Assembly (NCBI GenBank): GCA_002790675.1
Contig: PFVP01000004.1
Location: 1-13,349, forward strand
Length of the DNA: 13,349 nucleotides
From: Candidatus Moranbacteria bacterium CG_4_9_14_3_um_filter_45_14
GTDB taxonomy: Bacteria; Patescibacteriota; Minisyncoccia; Moranbacterales; UBA1568
Direction of reading: 5' to 3'
Shown here piece by piece: positions 1 through 7,207 of the stretch (within the stretch, counting starts at the first letter, position 1; each line of letters begins with the position of its first letter). Made by a program: the position numbers and the translations under genes. Under the pieces are notes generated by a model. It did not search any database, was not told where the DNA came from, and was given only the letters and a program-made list of their open reading frames with translations.

Positions 1-1
1 T

Positions 2-652
2 TATCAGTATACTGATCCAAAAAGTGGAGAGAGGACTCTCAATATAGCCAATCCTGATGCCACAGGATGGAAGAAACTCGCAGGCCTTTCTCATGATACG
101 TTTATTGCTCCCGTCCCTCAAAGTGCCAATGTTTCTTTCTGGAGCAGGCCGAATGCATTGGAGAAAACCTTTTTTGAAAGTGTGAGTAGTACGGGAGAGA
201 ATCGCCATACGATACTTTCTGAAAGATTCGGCGCCGATTACCTCTGGTCTCCGAACGGAGAGCGTGTACTCGTCAGTGCCGGCGCTGAAAAAGGCGGGAA
301 AGACATACTGCTCTCTACTATGAATGGGGATGGAGGAGAATTTCAAAGTATCGCTATTCCGACCATCATTTCCAAAGCCGTATGGTCCAAAGACAGTAAA
401 ACTATTTATTATGCGTTGCCCGGATCGCTTCCTGAAGATGCTGTTCTTCCGAATGATTATTTCGATAAATCGATTCATACCAAGGATACGTTTTGGAAGA
501 CGGATACGCTCTCGGGAAAGAAGTCCCGCCTGTCGGATCTCAAAAAACTCACACAGAACTTCGATAGTTCCGATCTTTTCCTTTCACCTAATGAAGATTT
601 CCTCTTTTTCACCGATCGATCCACCAAGCGTCTCTACCGCATAGGTCTTTGA
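2..652 (+). CDS. Beta-propeller (WD40/TolB-like) protein, C-terminal part
   Basis: The reading frame is open from base 2 to the TGA at 650-652, so about 216 residues are visible and the start lies outside the window. Repeated propeller-blade phrases are readable: LWSPNGERVLVSA, AVWSKDSKTIYYALP and LFLSPNEDFLFFTD. The pattern W/L-SPNG/SKD-x-hydrophobic followed by a beta strand is typical of PD40/TolB-like blades. The protein ends with LYRIGL directly after the last blade. Such proteins in small-genome bacteria are often exported or membrane-anchored, but the N-terminus that would show a signal or anchor is missing. No catalytic motif is visible, and the function beyond a propeller scaffold is unknown. 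Confidence 0.75.
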   Translation, partial: YQYTDPKSGERTLNIANPDATGWKKLAGLSHDTFIAPVPQSANVSFWSRPNALEKTFFESVSSTGENRHTILSERFGADYLWSPNGERVLVSAGAEKGGKDILLSTMNGDGGEFQSIAIPTIISKAVWSKDSKTIYYALPGSLPEDAVLPNDYFDKSIHTKDTFWKTDTLSGKKSRLSDLKKLTQNFDSSDLFLSPNEDFLFFTDRSTKRLYRIGL

Positions 653-668
653 ATTTGAGTTGAAAATA

Positions 669-703
669 TACGCGGAAAGAACGATTCTGCGTAGATGTTT
701 TTT
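669..703 (+). terminator. Probable intrinsic terminator after the propeller gene
   Basis: Sixteen bases after the stop, TACGC (669-673) pairs with GCGTA (689-693). An inner AGAA/TTCT stem (678-681/685-688) closes on a CGA loop, with a four-base bulge on the 5' side. A run of six T follows at 698-703. The bulge and the four-base gap before the T-run weaken the call. Confidence 0.45.
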
Positions 704-725
704 CGGTTTTAATGGATTTACATAT

Positions 726-780
726 CCCATTGTTTCAAAAAAGCAATGGGTTTAGAATTCACCGAAGCAGATCTTCGGTG
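726..780. repeat. Two tandem hairpins between genes
   Basis: CCCATTG (726-732) is complementary to CAATGGG (744-750) around an 11-base loop. CACCGAAG (760-767) is complementary to CTTCGGTG (773-780) around the loop CAGAT. Neither has a T-run after it, so they are not ordinary terminators. The second stem abuts the -35 region of the next gene. They could be regulatory or transcript-stabilising, or chance. Confidence 0.4.
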
Positions 781-808
781 GACAGCCGTATGAAAAATAT
801 GATATACT
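779..808 (+). promoter_or_regulatory. Sigma-70-type promoter for the MBL-fold gene
   Basis: TGGACA (779-784) matches five of six -35 bases. After an 18-base spacer comes TATACT (803-808) preceded by TGA, an extended -10. Transcription would start near 815, giving a leader of about 45 bases. Confidence 0.5.
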
Positions 809-859
809 CAAAAAAGTCTGACAGTATCCAGGAACCTTTGAAATATACCCTATTGCAAT

Positions 860-1519
860 ATGATCATACAATACTACGGTGATTTTTGCTTTAAAATAAG
901 CACAAAACCAGCAGGACGAGCCACGGAAGATATCATTATTTGGACAGATCCTCTGCAAAAAGGATCCGGACTTCGCTCTCCGCAAGGACAAGTCGATATA
1001 GTGTTTTTATCACATGGAGAGAAGGCAGAAATAAAAGATGTCCTCAAAGAAGAAACGATTGTTTTTGATGTCCCGGGGGAATATGCGGCCAAGGGTATTT
1101 CCGCACTCGGTTTTCCGACTCACTCTGATATGAGCGAAGGAATGGAACGAGGACAGAATACCATTTTTATTCTTGAGAGCGAAGATATACACATCTGTTA
1201 TCTCGGTGCCTTGGGACACGATATCGCTCCGGAGCTCTTGGATAAACTGAACGGGGTGGACATTCTCTTCATTCCTGTCGGCGGTTCTGATACGTTGGGA
1301 GCCAAAGTTGCTGCCGACCTGGCACGCAAGATAGAACCGAAAATCATCATCCCGATGCATTATAAGATTCCCGGGCTGACTCTTTCTTTGGAAACGGAAC
1401 AAGCCTTTTGTGATGCTATCGGCAATTGTCCGGCTCAAACAATATCAAAACTCAACGTGAAAAAGAAAGATATAGAAGAGAAAAAAGGAGAAGTGGTTCT
1501 TTTGGAAAGAGGGATATGA
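860..1519 (+). CDS. MBL-fold (UlaG-like, COG2220-type) protein with degenerate metal site
   Basis: A 219-residue protein of metallo-beta-lactamase-fold layout. The N-terminus IIQYYGDFCFKI is the usual first strand pair of the Lactamase_B_3/UlaG branch. A strand ending VFLSH (H52) is where the HxHxDH motif should sit, but only the first His is present (SHGEKAEIKD). VPGEYAAKGI (71-80) matches the conserved PGEY-x-KGI phrase. HICYLGALGH (111-120) has Ala where the metal-bridging Asp of HxGD normally is, while IIPMHY keeps a late His (H167). The metal centre is therefore probably incomplete; I recall similar degenerate relatives in CPR genomes. The start is ATG at 860 because an in-frame stop lies just upstream (839-841). 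No Shine-Dalgarno site is evident. Activity as a hydrolase is doubtful. Confidence 0.8.
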   Translation: MIIQYYGDFCFKISTKPAGRATEDIIIWTDPLQKGSGLRSPQGQVDIVFLSHGEKAEIKDVLKEETIVFDVPGEYAAKGISALGFPTHSDMSEGMERGQNTIFILESEDIHICYLGALGHDIAPELLDKLNGVDILFIPVGGSDTLGAKVAADLARKIEPKIIIPMHYKIPGLTLSLETEQAFCDAIGNCPAQTISKLNVKKKDIEEKKGEVVLLERGI

Positions 1520-1536
1520 TGATGAGGATGAAACTG

Positions 1537-1563
1537 ACGAGTCTCGTTTTGGTTTTTTCGTCA
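1537..1563 (+). terminator. Weak possible terminator
   Basis: ACGA-GTC-TCGT (1537-1547) forms a tiny hairpin followed by TTTTGGTTTTTT (1547-1558). An alternative pairing joins TGACGA (1535-1540) with TCGTCA (1558-1563). The stem is short and AT-containing, so this is a tentative call. Confidence 0.25.
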
Positions 1564-1567
1564 TTTG

Positions 1568-1596
1568 TTGACACGTAAAATTTTTGTAGATGTGAT
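1568..1596 (+). promoter_or_regulatory. Promoter candidate for the small membrane protein
   Basis: A perfect TTGACA (1568-1573) is followed after 17 bases by TGTGAT (1591-1596; four of six -10 bases). A start site 6-7 bases downstream would fall at or beside the ATG at 1602, so the message could be leaderless. Confidence 0.4.
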
Positions 1597-1601
1597 GAAG
1601 T

Positions 1602-1916
1602 ATGGCACGAACTCTGTGGGAGAAAATAGAATCGATTCGTGAGCAACCTGAACATATCCGTATGCGGTATGTCGTTGGATGTCTGGTCGTTTCTATGTTT
1701 TTCATTCTTGGTATCTGGCTTCTTTCAGTAGGAGAGAATTTCCGAAATATCAGTAGGGAAGTCCCAGAGGCCATAACACAAGGCAAAGAACTGGTACCGA
1801 AAGATCAAGTACCCTCGCTCGGTGATCTGCTCGAACAAAAGAAACCACTGCGTGTCGATAATCAGAATGGACAGACGAACACGAATTATTTCGATGAACA
1901 GGGAAAAAGCAGATGA
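1602..1916 (+). CDS. Small single-pass membrane protein, hypothetical
   Basis: 104 residues. A basic N-terminal stretch (1-22, including HIRMR) precedes one clear transmembrane helix at about residues 23-43 (YVVGCLVVSMFFILGIWLLS). A polar, Gln/Asn-rich tail follows, ending at residue 104. Lys/Arg on the N-terminal side suggests N-in, C-out orientation by the positive-inside rule. It sits 33 bases before gyrA. I recognise no family; small unassigned membrane proteins of this design are common in CPR genomes. The ATG at 1602 has at most a weak upstream purine stretch (GATGAAG), and the message may be leaderless. Confidence 0.65.
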   Translation: MARTLWEKIESIREQPEHIRMRYVVGCLVVSMFFILGIWLLSVGENFRNISREVPEAITQGKELVPKDQVPSLGDLLEQKKPLRVDNQNGQTNTNYFDEQGKSR

Positions 1917-1923
1917 ACGTTTG

Positions 1924-1929
1924 TATAAT
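1924..1929 (+). promoter_or_regulatory. Possible gyrA -10 box
   Basis: A perfect TATAAT preceded directly by TG lies 20 bases before the gyrA ATG, overlapping the very end of the region after the upstream gene. No good -35 is seen at the expected distance. A GAGAGG purine stretch (1935-1940) can serve as ribosome binding site. Confidence 0.4.
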
Positions 1930-1949
1930 CAAGTGAGAGGGATTACCTT

Positions 1950-4397
1950 ATGCAAGAAAAAGTTTTTCATGATGGAAAAATCGAAGAACGCTCCATAACG
2001 GATGAAGTGCGGCAATCATACCTCGATTATGCGATGAGCGTCATCGTCGCTCGAGCATTGCCTGATGTGCGTGATGGATTGAAGCCGGTGCATCGTCGCA
2101 TCTTGTATTCTATGTGGTCGAGTGGACTGCGTTCCACGTCTAAGTTCCGCAAATCAGCCACCGTCGTCGGAGAAGTGCTGGGAAAATATCATCCGCACGG
2201 TGATACTGCCGTGTATGACACGATGGTGCGCTTGGCACAGGATTTTTCTCTCCGTTATCCGCTCGTGTGGGGACAAGGAAACTTCGGATCGATGGACGGC
2301 GACAGTGCTGCCGCTTATCGATATACCGAGATTAAACTCAAAGCTATCGCAGAAGAGATGCTCCTTGATATCGACAAGGACACGGTGGATTTCATCCCGA
2401 ACTTCGATGGTATGCACCAGGAACCATTGGTTCTGCCTGCGAAACTCCCACAGCTTCTGCTCAATGGTACGGTTGGTATCGCTGTCGGTATGGCCACCAA
2501 TATTCCTCCACATAATCTGAATGAATTGGTGGACGGTATCTGTCACTTGATCGAATCTCCAGAAGCGACTGTTGATGATCTGATGCAATTCATTAAGGGA
2601 CCTGATTTCCCGACAGGGGGGACGATTTATAATACGAAAGATATCCGTGAAGCTTATGCCACCGGCAAGGGACCGATTATGGCTCGGGCGAAAACGGAAA
2701 TAGTCGAGAATAAGAGTGGACAGTTCCAGATTATCGTTACAGAAATGACGTATGCCACCAACAAGTCATCGCTCATTATGAAGATCGCCGATCTGGTGAA
2801 AGAAGACAAGCTTCAGGGCATCAAAGATTTGCGGGATGAGTCTGATAGGAATGGCGTACGCATCGTGATTGATTTGAAAAAGGATGCATTTCCTCAGAAG
2901 GTGCTGAACAAACTTTATCAGATGACGGACTTACAGAAGAATTTCAATGTCAATATGCTGGCACTCGTTGATGGTGTCGATCCTCAAATTCTCACCTTGA
3001 AAGCCATTCTGGAGCACTACATTAAACATCGAGAAATGGTGGTGGTGCGACGGACAGAATACGACTTGAAAAAAAATAAGGAACGCGCACATATCTTGGA
3101 AGGCCTGAAAAAAGCGCTCGATTTTATCGATGCCGTCATCGAAACTATCCGCAAGTCACCGACCAAAGAAGAGGCGCACGCGAACCTGATGAAGAAATTC
3201 AAGCTGTCTGATCTCCAATCGACAGCTATTCTCGAAATGCGGCTCCAGACATTGGCCGGATTGGAACGCAAGAGAATCGAAGATGAATTAGCAGAAAAGA
3301 TGAAATTGATCGCGTACCTCGAAGATCTGCTCAAGCATCGGAAGAAGATCTTGGCCCTGGTGAAAAGCGAGCTCGTCGAAGTAAGAGACAAGTTCGGCGA
3401 TGAGCGCAGAACGAAGGTGATCAAAACCGGCGTGACCGAATTCAAACAGGAGGATTTGATTCCGAATAATGAAGCCATCATTACGCTCACCGAAGATGGC
3501 TATATCAAGCGGATGAATCCGAGTGTCTATCGTGTGCAGAAACGCGGAGGCAAAGGGGTGATCGGTGCGACAACCAAAGAAGAAGACCGCATCGCTCAGG
3601 TGCTTTCCATCGAGATGCATGACAATCTGATGTTCTTTACGAATACCGGAAAAGTATTCCAGACCAAGGCATACGAAATTCCTGAATCGACGCGTACTTC
3701 CAAGGGACAGGCCATTGTGAACTTTTTGCAAGTGGCGCAGGCGGAGAAGATTACGGCAATGATCGCCTTCAACAATAGCGATGCTTTCAAATATCTTTTT
3801 ATGGCGACGGAAAATGGCATAATCAAAAAAACAAAACTTGAGGATTTTGAAAATGTTCGCCGGAGTGGTCTCATCGCTATCGGTCTCGACAAAGGAGATA
3901 CTCTGGGTTGGGTCAGTCCGACGACGGGGGCTGATGATGTCGTACTGACTACCAATGATGGTCAGGCTATCCGTTTCAAAGAAACAGACGTCCGTCCGAT
4001 GGGACGCAATGCTTCCGGTGTCCGTGGGATGAAATTGAAAAACATAGACAGGATCGTCGGTATGGATATTCTTCCCAAGGATGTGAAAGGGCTGGAACTC
4101 CTCATTCTTTCACAGAATGGTTTCGGTAAGAGAAGTGAGATGAAATCATACAAGGTTCAAAAACGTGGCGGTTCCGGCATCAAAACGATGAAGATAACTT
4201 CGAAAACAGGTAAACTCGTGGGAGCGACTGTGACCAGTATGGCAGACATCGAAAGCGATTTGATCCTTACCTCAGAAAAAGGGACAATTATCCGTGTGCC
4301 ATTCAAGAGTGTTCCGCTTCTCGGAAGAGTGACTCAGGGAGTGCGTGTGATGAAACCGCAACCAGGTGATAGTGTCGCCGCTTTTACCATCTTGTAA
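1950..4397 (+). CDS. gyrA: DNA gyrase subunit A
   Basis: 815 residues, close to the usual length. It cuts and rejoins DNA as an A2B2 complex with GyrB, introducing negative supercoils. The N-terminal breakage-reunion domain shows ARALPDVRDGLKPVHRRILY (from residue 34), HPHGDTAVYDT (81-91) and AAYRYTE (121-127), with catalytic Tyr125. A long coiled-coil segment (about 375-480, rich in Lys/Glu/Leu) precedes the C-terminal wrapping domain. That domain carries the GyrA box QKRGGKG at 530-536, which separates GyrA from ParC, and a related QKRGGSG at 737-743. Thr86 stands where E. coli has Ser83 in the quinolone pocket, and Asp90 corresponds to Asp87. The start is supported by GAGAGG nine bases upstream. 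It is followed by ispG after 57 bases without a clear terminator. Confidence 0.97.
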   Translation: MQEKVFHDGKIEERSITDEVRQSYLDYAMSVIVARALPDVRDGLKPVHRRILYSMWSSGLRSTSKFRKSATVVGEVLGKYHPHGDTAVYDTMVRLAQDFSLRYPLVWGQGNFGSMDGDSAAAYRYTEIKLKAIAEEMLLDIDKDTVDFIPNFDGMHQEPLVLPAKLPQLLLNGTVGIAVGMATNIPPHNLNELVDGICHLIESPEATVDDLMQFIKGPDFPTGGTIYNTKDIREAYATGKGPIMARAKTEIVENKSGQFQIIVTEMTYATNKSSLIMKIADLVKEDKLQGIKDLRDESDRNGVRIVIDLKKDAFPQKVLNKLYQMTDLQKNFNVNMLALVDGVDPQILTLKAILEHYIKHREMVVVRRTEYDLKKNKERAHILEGLKKALDFIDAVIETIRKSPTKEEAHANLMKKFKLSDLQSTAILEMRLQTLAGLERKRIEDELAEKMKLIAYLEDLLKHRKKILALVKSELVEVRDKFGDERRTKVIKTGVTEFKQEDLIPNNEAIITLTEDGYIKRMNPSVYRVQKRGGKGVIGATTKEEDRIAQVLSIEMHDNLMFFTNTGKVFQTKAYEIPESTRTSKGQAIVNFLQVAQAEKITAMIAFNNSDAFKYLFMATENGIIKKTKLEDFENVRRSGLIAIGLDKGDTLGWVSPTTGADDVVLTTNDGQAIRFKETDVRPMGRNASGVRGMKLKNIDRIVGMDILPKDVKGLELLILSQNGFGKRSEMKSYKVQKRGGSGIKTMKITSKTGKLVGATVTSMADIESDLILTSEKGTIIRVPFKSVPLLGRVTQGVRVMKPQPGDSVAAFTIL

Positions 4398-4454
4398 AAG
4401 CCTGTCAGAAAGAAGAACGTATTGAATAAAAATATTTTTTAATAGAACCTTTTT

Positions 4455-5642
4455 ATGGATGTTTTCGCAGCCTTGAAACCGAGAAGAAAAACACGCGTCG
4501 TGAATGTCGGCGGTATGGGCATCGGAGGAGACGATCCTATCAGAGTGCAGACGATGACAAATACTGATACCCTCGATACTGTCGCTACCGTCGCTCAGAT
4601 CAAGGCCTGTGTGCAGGCTGGTACGGAGCTCATCCGCTTGACCACGCCTACTCCGAAGCACGCTCAGGCACTCGGCTCTATTCGGGAGATGCTTCTTGCA
4701 GACGGAATATTCGTACCGCTTATCGCCGATATTCATTTTCTGCCAGCGGCGGCTTTTGAAGCTTTGAAATGGGCAGACAAGATTCGTCTCAACCCCGGAA
4801 ACCTGCTTGATGGAAAGATCTTCCGTGTGCTCGAATTCAATGATGCGAGCTATGCCAAGGAGATAGAGCGCATCGAAGAAAACCTGTTGCCGTTTATAGA
4901 AGCCGTGAAGAAATCCGGGAAGGCACTCCGTATCGGTTGTAACCACGGATCACTCTCTGATCGTATCCTCTCCCGTTTCGGTGATACGTCTTTCGGAATG
5001 GTGGAGTCAACGATGGAGTATCTACGTATTTTCAAGAAGCACGAGTTCAATGATATCGTTGTTGCACTCAAAGCATCCGACCCCCTCATAATGATCGAAT
5101 CCAATCGTTTGCTTATCGATACGATGGACAAGGAAGGGATGGATTATCCTATTCATCTGGGAGTGACAGAGGCAGGCAATGGCGAAGAGGGTCGGGCGAA
5201 ATCGACACTCGGCATCGGGACGTTGCTTCTAGAAGGCATCGGGGATACGATACGTGTTTCATTGACAGAAGATCCTGTGAAAGAGATCCCTACCTGTTAC
5301 GGAATTCTGCAGGCAACGCACAGACGTATCACGAGAACGGAATTCATTTCTTGTCCATCCTGCGGACGAACACTCTTTGATATTGAACCGGTTACGAACA
5401 TTATCAAGGAGCGGATGGGACATCTGAAAGGTTTGCGGGTCGCTGTGATGGGTTGTATCGTTAATGGATTGGGAGAGATGGCAGATGCTGATTATGGTTA
5501 CGTCGGTGGCGCGCACGGACAAGTGAGTCTCTATCGCAAAAAAGAATTAGTGAAACGGAATGTTCCAGAGAAAGAAGCGGTTGATGAACTGATCAATCTC
5601 ATCAAGTCCGATGGTCTGTGGATCGAGGAGAAAGAGGTATGA
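4455..5642 (+). CDS. ispG: 4-hydroxy-3-methylbut-2-en-1-yl diphosphate synthase (IspG/GcpE)
   Basis: 395 residues. IspG reductively opens MEcPP to HMBPP in the penultimate step of the MEP isoprenoid pathway, using a [4Fe-4S] cluster. The N-terminal TIM barrel is recognised by RRKTRVVNVGGMGIGG, IRVQTMTNTDT and RLNPGN. The C-terminal cluster domain has C300-P-S-C303 and C334 in MGCIVNGLGE, plus Glu341 as the fourth ligand, the family pattern. The length is normal for the short bacterial form. No Shine-Dalgarno site precedes the ATG at 4455; the N-terminus nevertheless aligns with known IspG starts. The gene is probably read through from gyrA or from an AT-rich stretch at 4425-4445, and it ends in a strong terminator. 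It implies isoprenoid synthesis by the MEP route. Confidence 0.96.
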   Translation: MDVFAALKPRRKTRVVNVGGMGIGGDDPIRVQTMTNTDTLDTVATVAQIKACVQAGTELIRLTTPTPKHAQALGSIREMLLADGIFVPLIADIHFLPAAAFEALKWADKIRLNPGNLLDGKIFRVLEFNDASYAKEIERIEENLLPFIEAVKKSGKALRIGCNHGSLSDRILSRFGDTSFGMVESTMEYLRIFKKHEFNDIVVALKASDPLIMIESNRLLIDTMDKEGMDYPIHLGVTEAGNGEEGRAKSTLGIGTLLLEGIGDTIRVSLTEDPVKEIPTCYGILQATHRRITRTEFISCPSCGRTLFDIEPVTNIIKERMGHLKGLRVAVMGCIVNGLGEMADADYGYVGGAHGQVSLYRKKELVKRNVPEKEAVDELINLIKSDGLWIEEKEV

Positions 5643-5650
5643 AAAATTGA

Positions 5651-5683
5651 AAACGGCTCGAGGCATTGCTTGAGCCGTTTTTT
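5651..5683 (+). terminator. Strong intrinsic terminator, probably bidirectional
   Basis: AAACGGCTCGAG (5651-5662) pairs with CTTGAGCCGTTT (5669-5680) over 12 bp with one G-U pair around a GCATTG loop. A T-run follows at 5678-5683. On the minus strand the same stem is followed by TTTTCAATTTTT, so it could also stop transcription of the opposing gene at 5704-6046. Confidence 0.92.
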
Positions 5684-5703
5684 GTTGCTCCCAATGAGCG
5701 GTT

Positions 5704-6046
5704 TTAGCTTGCCGCCATAGTGTAGACGATACTGTCGATGCCGAGAGTGTGCCTACCGCTCATCTTAGGAATAATGATTTTGTCTCCTGGAGACACGATG
5801 TGCCTACTTATGGTGATTTTGAAGTTCGCCTGAAGAATGACGGACGATCCATCGAAACTTGCCTGGATGTATTCTCCATTCGGAAGACATCCTTTCAGTA
5901 CGTGTCGTGGTGTCGACCCCAAGAGTCGGTGTTTGTTGATTATGAGATGGTTGTTGTCGATGATGATTCCCCCCCCGCTTGTGTTGGTAGTGGTTTTTCA
6001 AATGCAAACACGGAATATATATTGTCACTACTCTGTTTTCGGTCAT
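5704..6046 (-). pseudogene. Hypothetical gene interrupted at a G8 tract (frameshifted or phase-variable)
   Basis: Reading the minus strand, an ATG at 6046-6044 has an AGGAG six bases upstream. It opens MTENRVVTIYIP and runs to a tract of eight G (plus-strand C at 5969-5976). Behind the tract the protein-like frame is a different one: GGIIIDNNHLIINKH continues through CLPNGEYIQASFDGSS and ISRHIVSPGDKIIIP to MAAS and a stop at 5704-5706. Removing one G would join the two into one ORF of about 113 codons. Codon choice in the second part (ATC, GGA, CTC, AAC) resembles the neighbouring genes. The tail looks like a beta-rich domain, but I recognise no family. It converges on ispG and could share its terminator. 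Alternatives are a decayed fragment of a surface protein or a sequencing error in the homopolymer. Confidence 0.45.
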
Positions 6047-6124
6047 TGATTGCTCCTGATTGTTTTTGTCCTCGAATTGGGACGCTTCAGTGAAACATTT
6101 CCTCTGAAAAAAGTTAAATATTTA

Positions 6125-6246
6125 CCCTCGACACCAAATGAGCTTCATTTCTTGAAAGTATGCTTATATGTTGAACAAATGTGCTTTTAGTGGGAGTTCA
6201 GTATAATTTTCTTTGTTATTCTATTAAAGCTCATTTGGTGTGAGGG
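6125..6246. repeat. 122-bp element with 20-bp terminal inverted repeats
   Basis: CCCTC-g-ACACCAAATGAGCTT (6125-6145) is the reverse complement of AAGCTCATTTGGTGT-GAGGG (6227-6246) apart from one bulged G. The 81 bases between are AT-rich and have no ORF, but contain TATAAT (6202-6207). No flanking target duplication is obvious. It could be a MITE-like element, or a large stem-loop or promoter island upstream of rpsO. Confidence 0.65.
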
Positions 6247-6276
6247 CTTGCTAAAAAGACGAGAGTATGGTATTTT

Positions 6277-6306
6277 TTGTAAGTAATATATTATTCTATG
6301 TAGCAT
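6277..6306 (+). promoter_or_regulatory. Tentative rpsO promoter
   Basis: TTGTAA (6277-6282) and TAGCAT (6301-6306) are 18 bases apart. A competing -10, TATAAT at 6202-6207, lies inside the inverted-repeat element but lacks a good -35. Either could drive rpsO. Confidence 0.25.
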
Positions 6307-6354
6307 ACGCTGGTGGGAAAGTGTTTTTGCACGAACGTATTGCCGAACAAAGCT

Positions 6355-6621
6355 ATGGCTCTGACACATAAGCAGAAGGAGAAGGTAACAGGAGAAGTGA
6401 AACGACACGACAAAGACACTGGTTCGCCAGAGTATCAGATCGCCCTCTTTACCGAACAGATCAAGAAGCTGACGGCACACTTGAAAAAGAACAAGAAGGA
6501 TTTTCATTCTCGTCGCGGATTGCTCAAGATGGTTTCCAAGAGGAAGAAATTGATGAGCTATCTGGAGAAAACGAATGAGAAATCATACAAAGAAGTCATT
6601 AAAACTTTGGGTCTTAAATAA
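6355..6621 (+). CDS. rpsO: 30S ribosomal protein S15
   Basis: 88 residues, the normal size (E. coli 89). S15 is a primary 16S rRNA binder in the platform of the small subunit. The signature is clear: DTGSPEYQIALFTEQI (about 20-35), KKDFHSRRGLLKMVSKRKKL (about 46-65) and a C-terminal SYLEKTNEKSY. ATG at 6355 (MALTHKQKEK) fits the family N-terminus; a longer GTG-initiated version from 6313 would add 14 unrelated residues and is rejected. No Shine-Dalgarno site precedes the ATG. The NYN-domain gene follows after 44 bases, probably in the same transcript. In several bacteria S15 represses its own mRNA through leader structures; the long leader here permits this but does not show it. Confidence 0.95.
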   Translation: MALTHKQKEKVTGEVKRHDKDTGSPEYQIALFTEQIKKLTAHLKKNKKDFHSRRGLLKMVSKRKKLMSYLEKTNEKSYKEVIKTLGLK

Positions 6622-6665
6622 ACCATTTTCCCATTTATTTTTGGTGATTGGCTGTTGATACTATT

Positions 6666-7163
6666 ATGGCAAAGTTCGCAGAACAACGAGTGGGAGTCTT
6701 GGTTGATATCCAGAACCTGTATTACAGCGCACGGGTGCTCTATAACAAGAAAGTGAATTTCAAAAACGTGCTTTTGGCCGCTACCAGCGAACGTAAGCTG
6801 ATCCGTGCCATCGCGTATGGCATTAAGACTGTGGAAGCGACAGAGGAGAAATTCTTCGAGGCGCTGGAGAAAAGCGGTTTCGAGGTGAAGACCAAAGATC
6901 TCCAGATTTTTCCTGACGGATCCAAAAAAGGGGATTGGGACGTAGGAATTGCCGTCGATGCCATCAAGATGGCTACGAAATTGGATGTCATCGTAATCGT
7001 ATCGGGCGATGGAGACTATGTATCACTCGTAGAATACATCCAAAGCATCAGCGGGTGCCGTGTTGAAGCCATCGCCTTCGTGGAATCTGCCAGCCAGAAA
7101 CTCGTCGAGAAAGTGGATGATTTCATCAATCTTTCTGAAAATAAGAAACGGTTTCTTATCTAG
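6666..7163 (+). CDS. NYN-domain protein (LabA/DUF88 family, PIN-like putative RNase)
   Basis: 165 residues. The NYN fold is a PIN-like nuclease domain with a cluster of metal-binding acidic residues. Here they appear as Asp14 in VLVDIQNLYY, Asp90/Asp92/Asp98 in KKGDWDVGIAVDA, and Asp115/Asp117 in VSGDGDYVSLVEYI. This is the canonical LabA order and spacing, and the domain fills the protein. Active-site residues look complete, so RNA cleavage is plausible but unproven; LabA itself is known from cyanobacterial clock output. ATG at 6666 (MAKFAEQRVG) is preferred over a TTG at 6648. No clear ribosome binding site is seen. It lies 44 bases after rpsO, consistent with co-transcription and a possible role in RNA or ribosome metabolism. 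Confidence 0.88.
   Translation: MAKFAEQRVGVLVDIQNLYYSARVLYNKKVNFKNVLLAATSERKLIRAIAYGIKTVEATEEKFFEALEKSGFEVKTKDLQIFPDGSKKGDWDVGIAVDAIKMATKLDVIVIVSGDGDYVSLVEYIQSISGCRVEAIAFVESASQKLVEKVDDFINLSENKKRFLI
7141..7159. repeat. Perfect 9-bp palindrome at the 3' end of the NYN gene
   Basis: ATAAGAAAC and GTTTCTTAT face each other around a single G, overlapping the last codons of the NYN gene. It can form an 8-bp stem with a CGG loop and has no T-run. It may stabilise the mRNA end or be coincidence. Confidence 0.35.
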
Positions 7164-7180
7164 TTTGTTAGAGAGAGCAT

Positions 7181-7207
7181 AAGGAGGGATTATGGAGTTC
7201 CTTTTTT
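7181..7207 (+). terminator. Possible weak terminator after the NYN gene
   Basis: AAGGAG (7181-7186) can pair with TTCCTT (7198-7203) and is followed by a run of six T (7202-7207). The 5' arm is also a perfect Shine-Dalgarno sequence for an ATG at 7192, so the same bases have two possible readings. Confidence 0.3.

Noticed and set aside
1950..4397. Topoisomerase IV subunit ParC
   Set aside because: A good GyrA box (QKRGGKG at 530-536) and a full six-blade C-terminal region favour GyrA.
4272..4946. 224-residue minus-strand ORF over gyrA and ispG
   Set aside because: It is antisense to two certain genes and has no protein-like features.
6125..6246. Integron attC site or CRISPR unit
   Set aside because: The arms lack the paired core boxes of attC, and there is only one pair of repeats with no spacer series.
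6313..6354. GTG start adding 14 residues to S15
   Set aside because: The added residues do not resemble S15, and ATG 6355 gives the family length.
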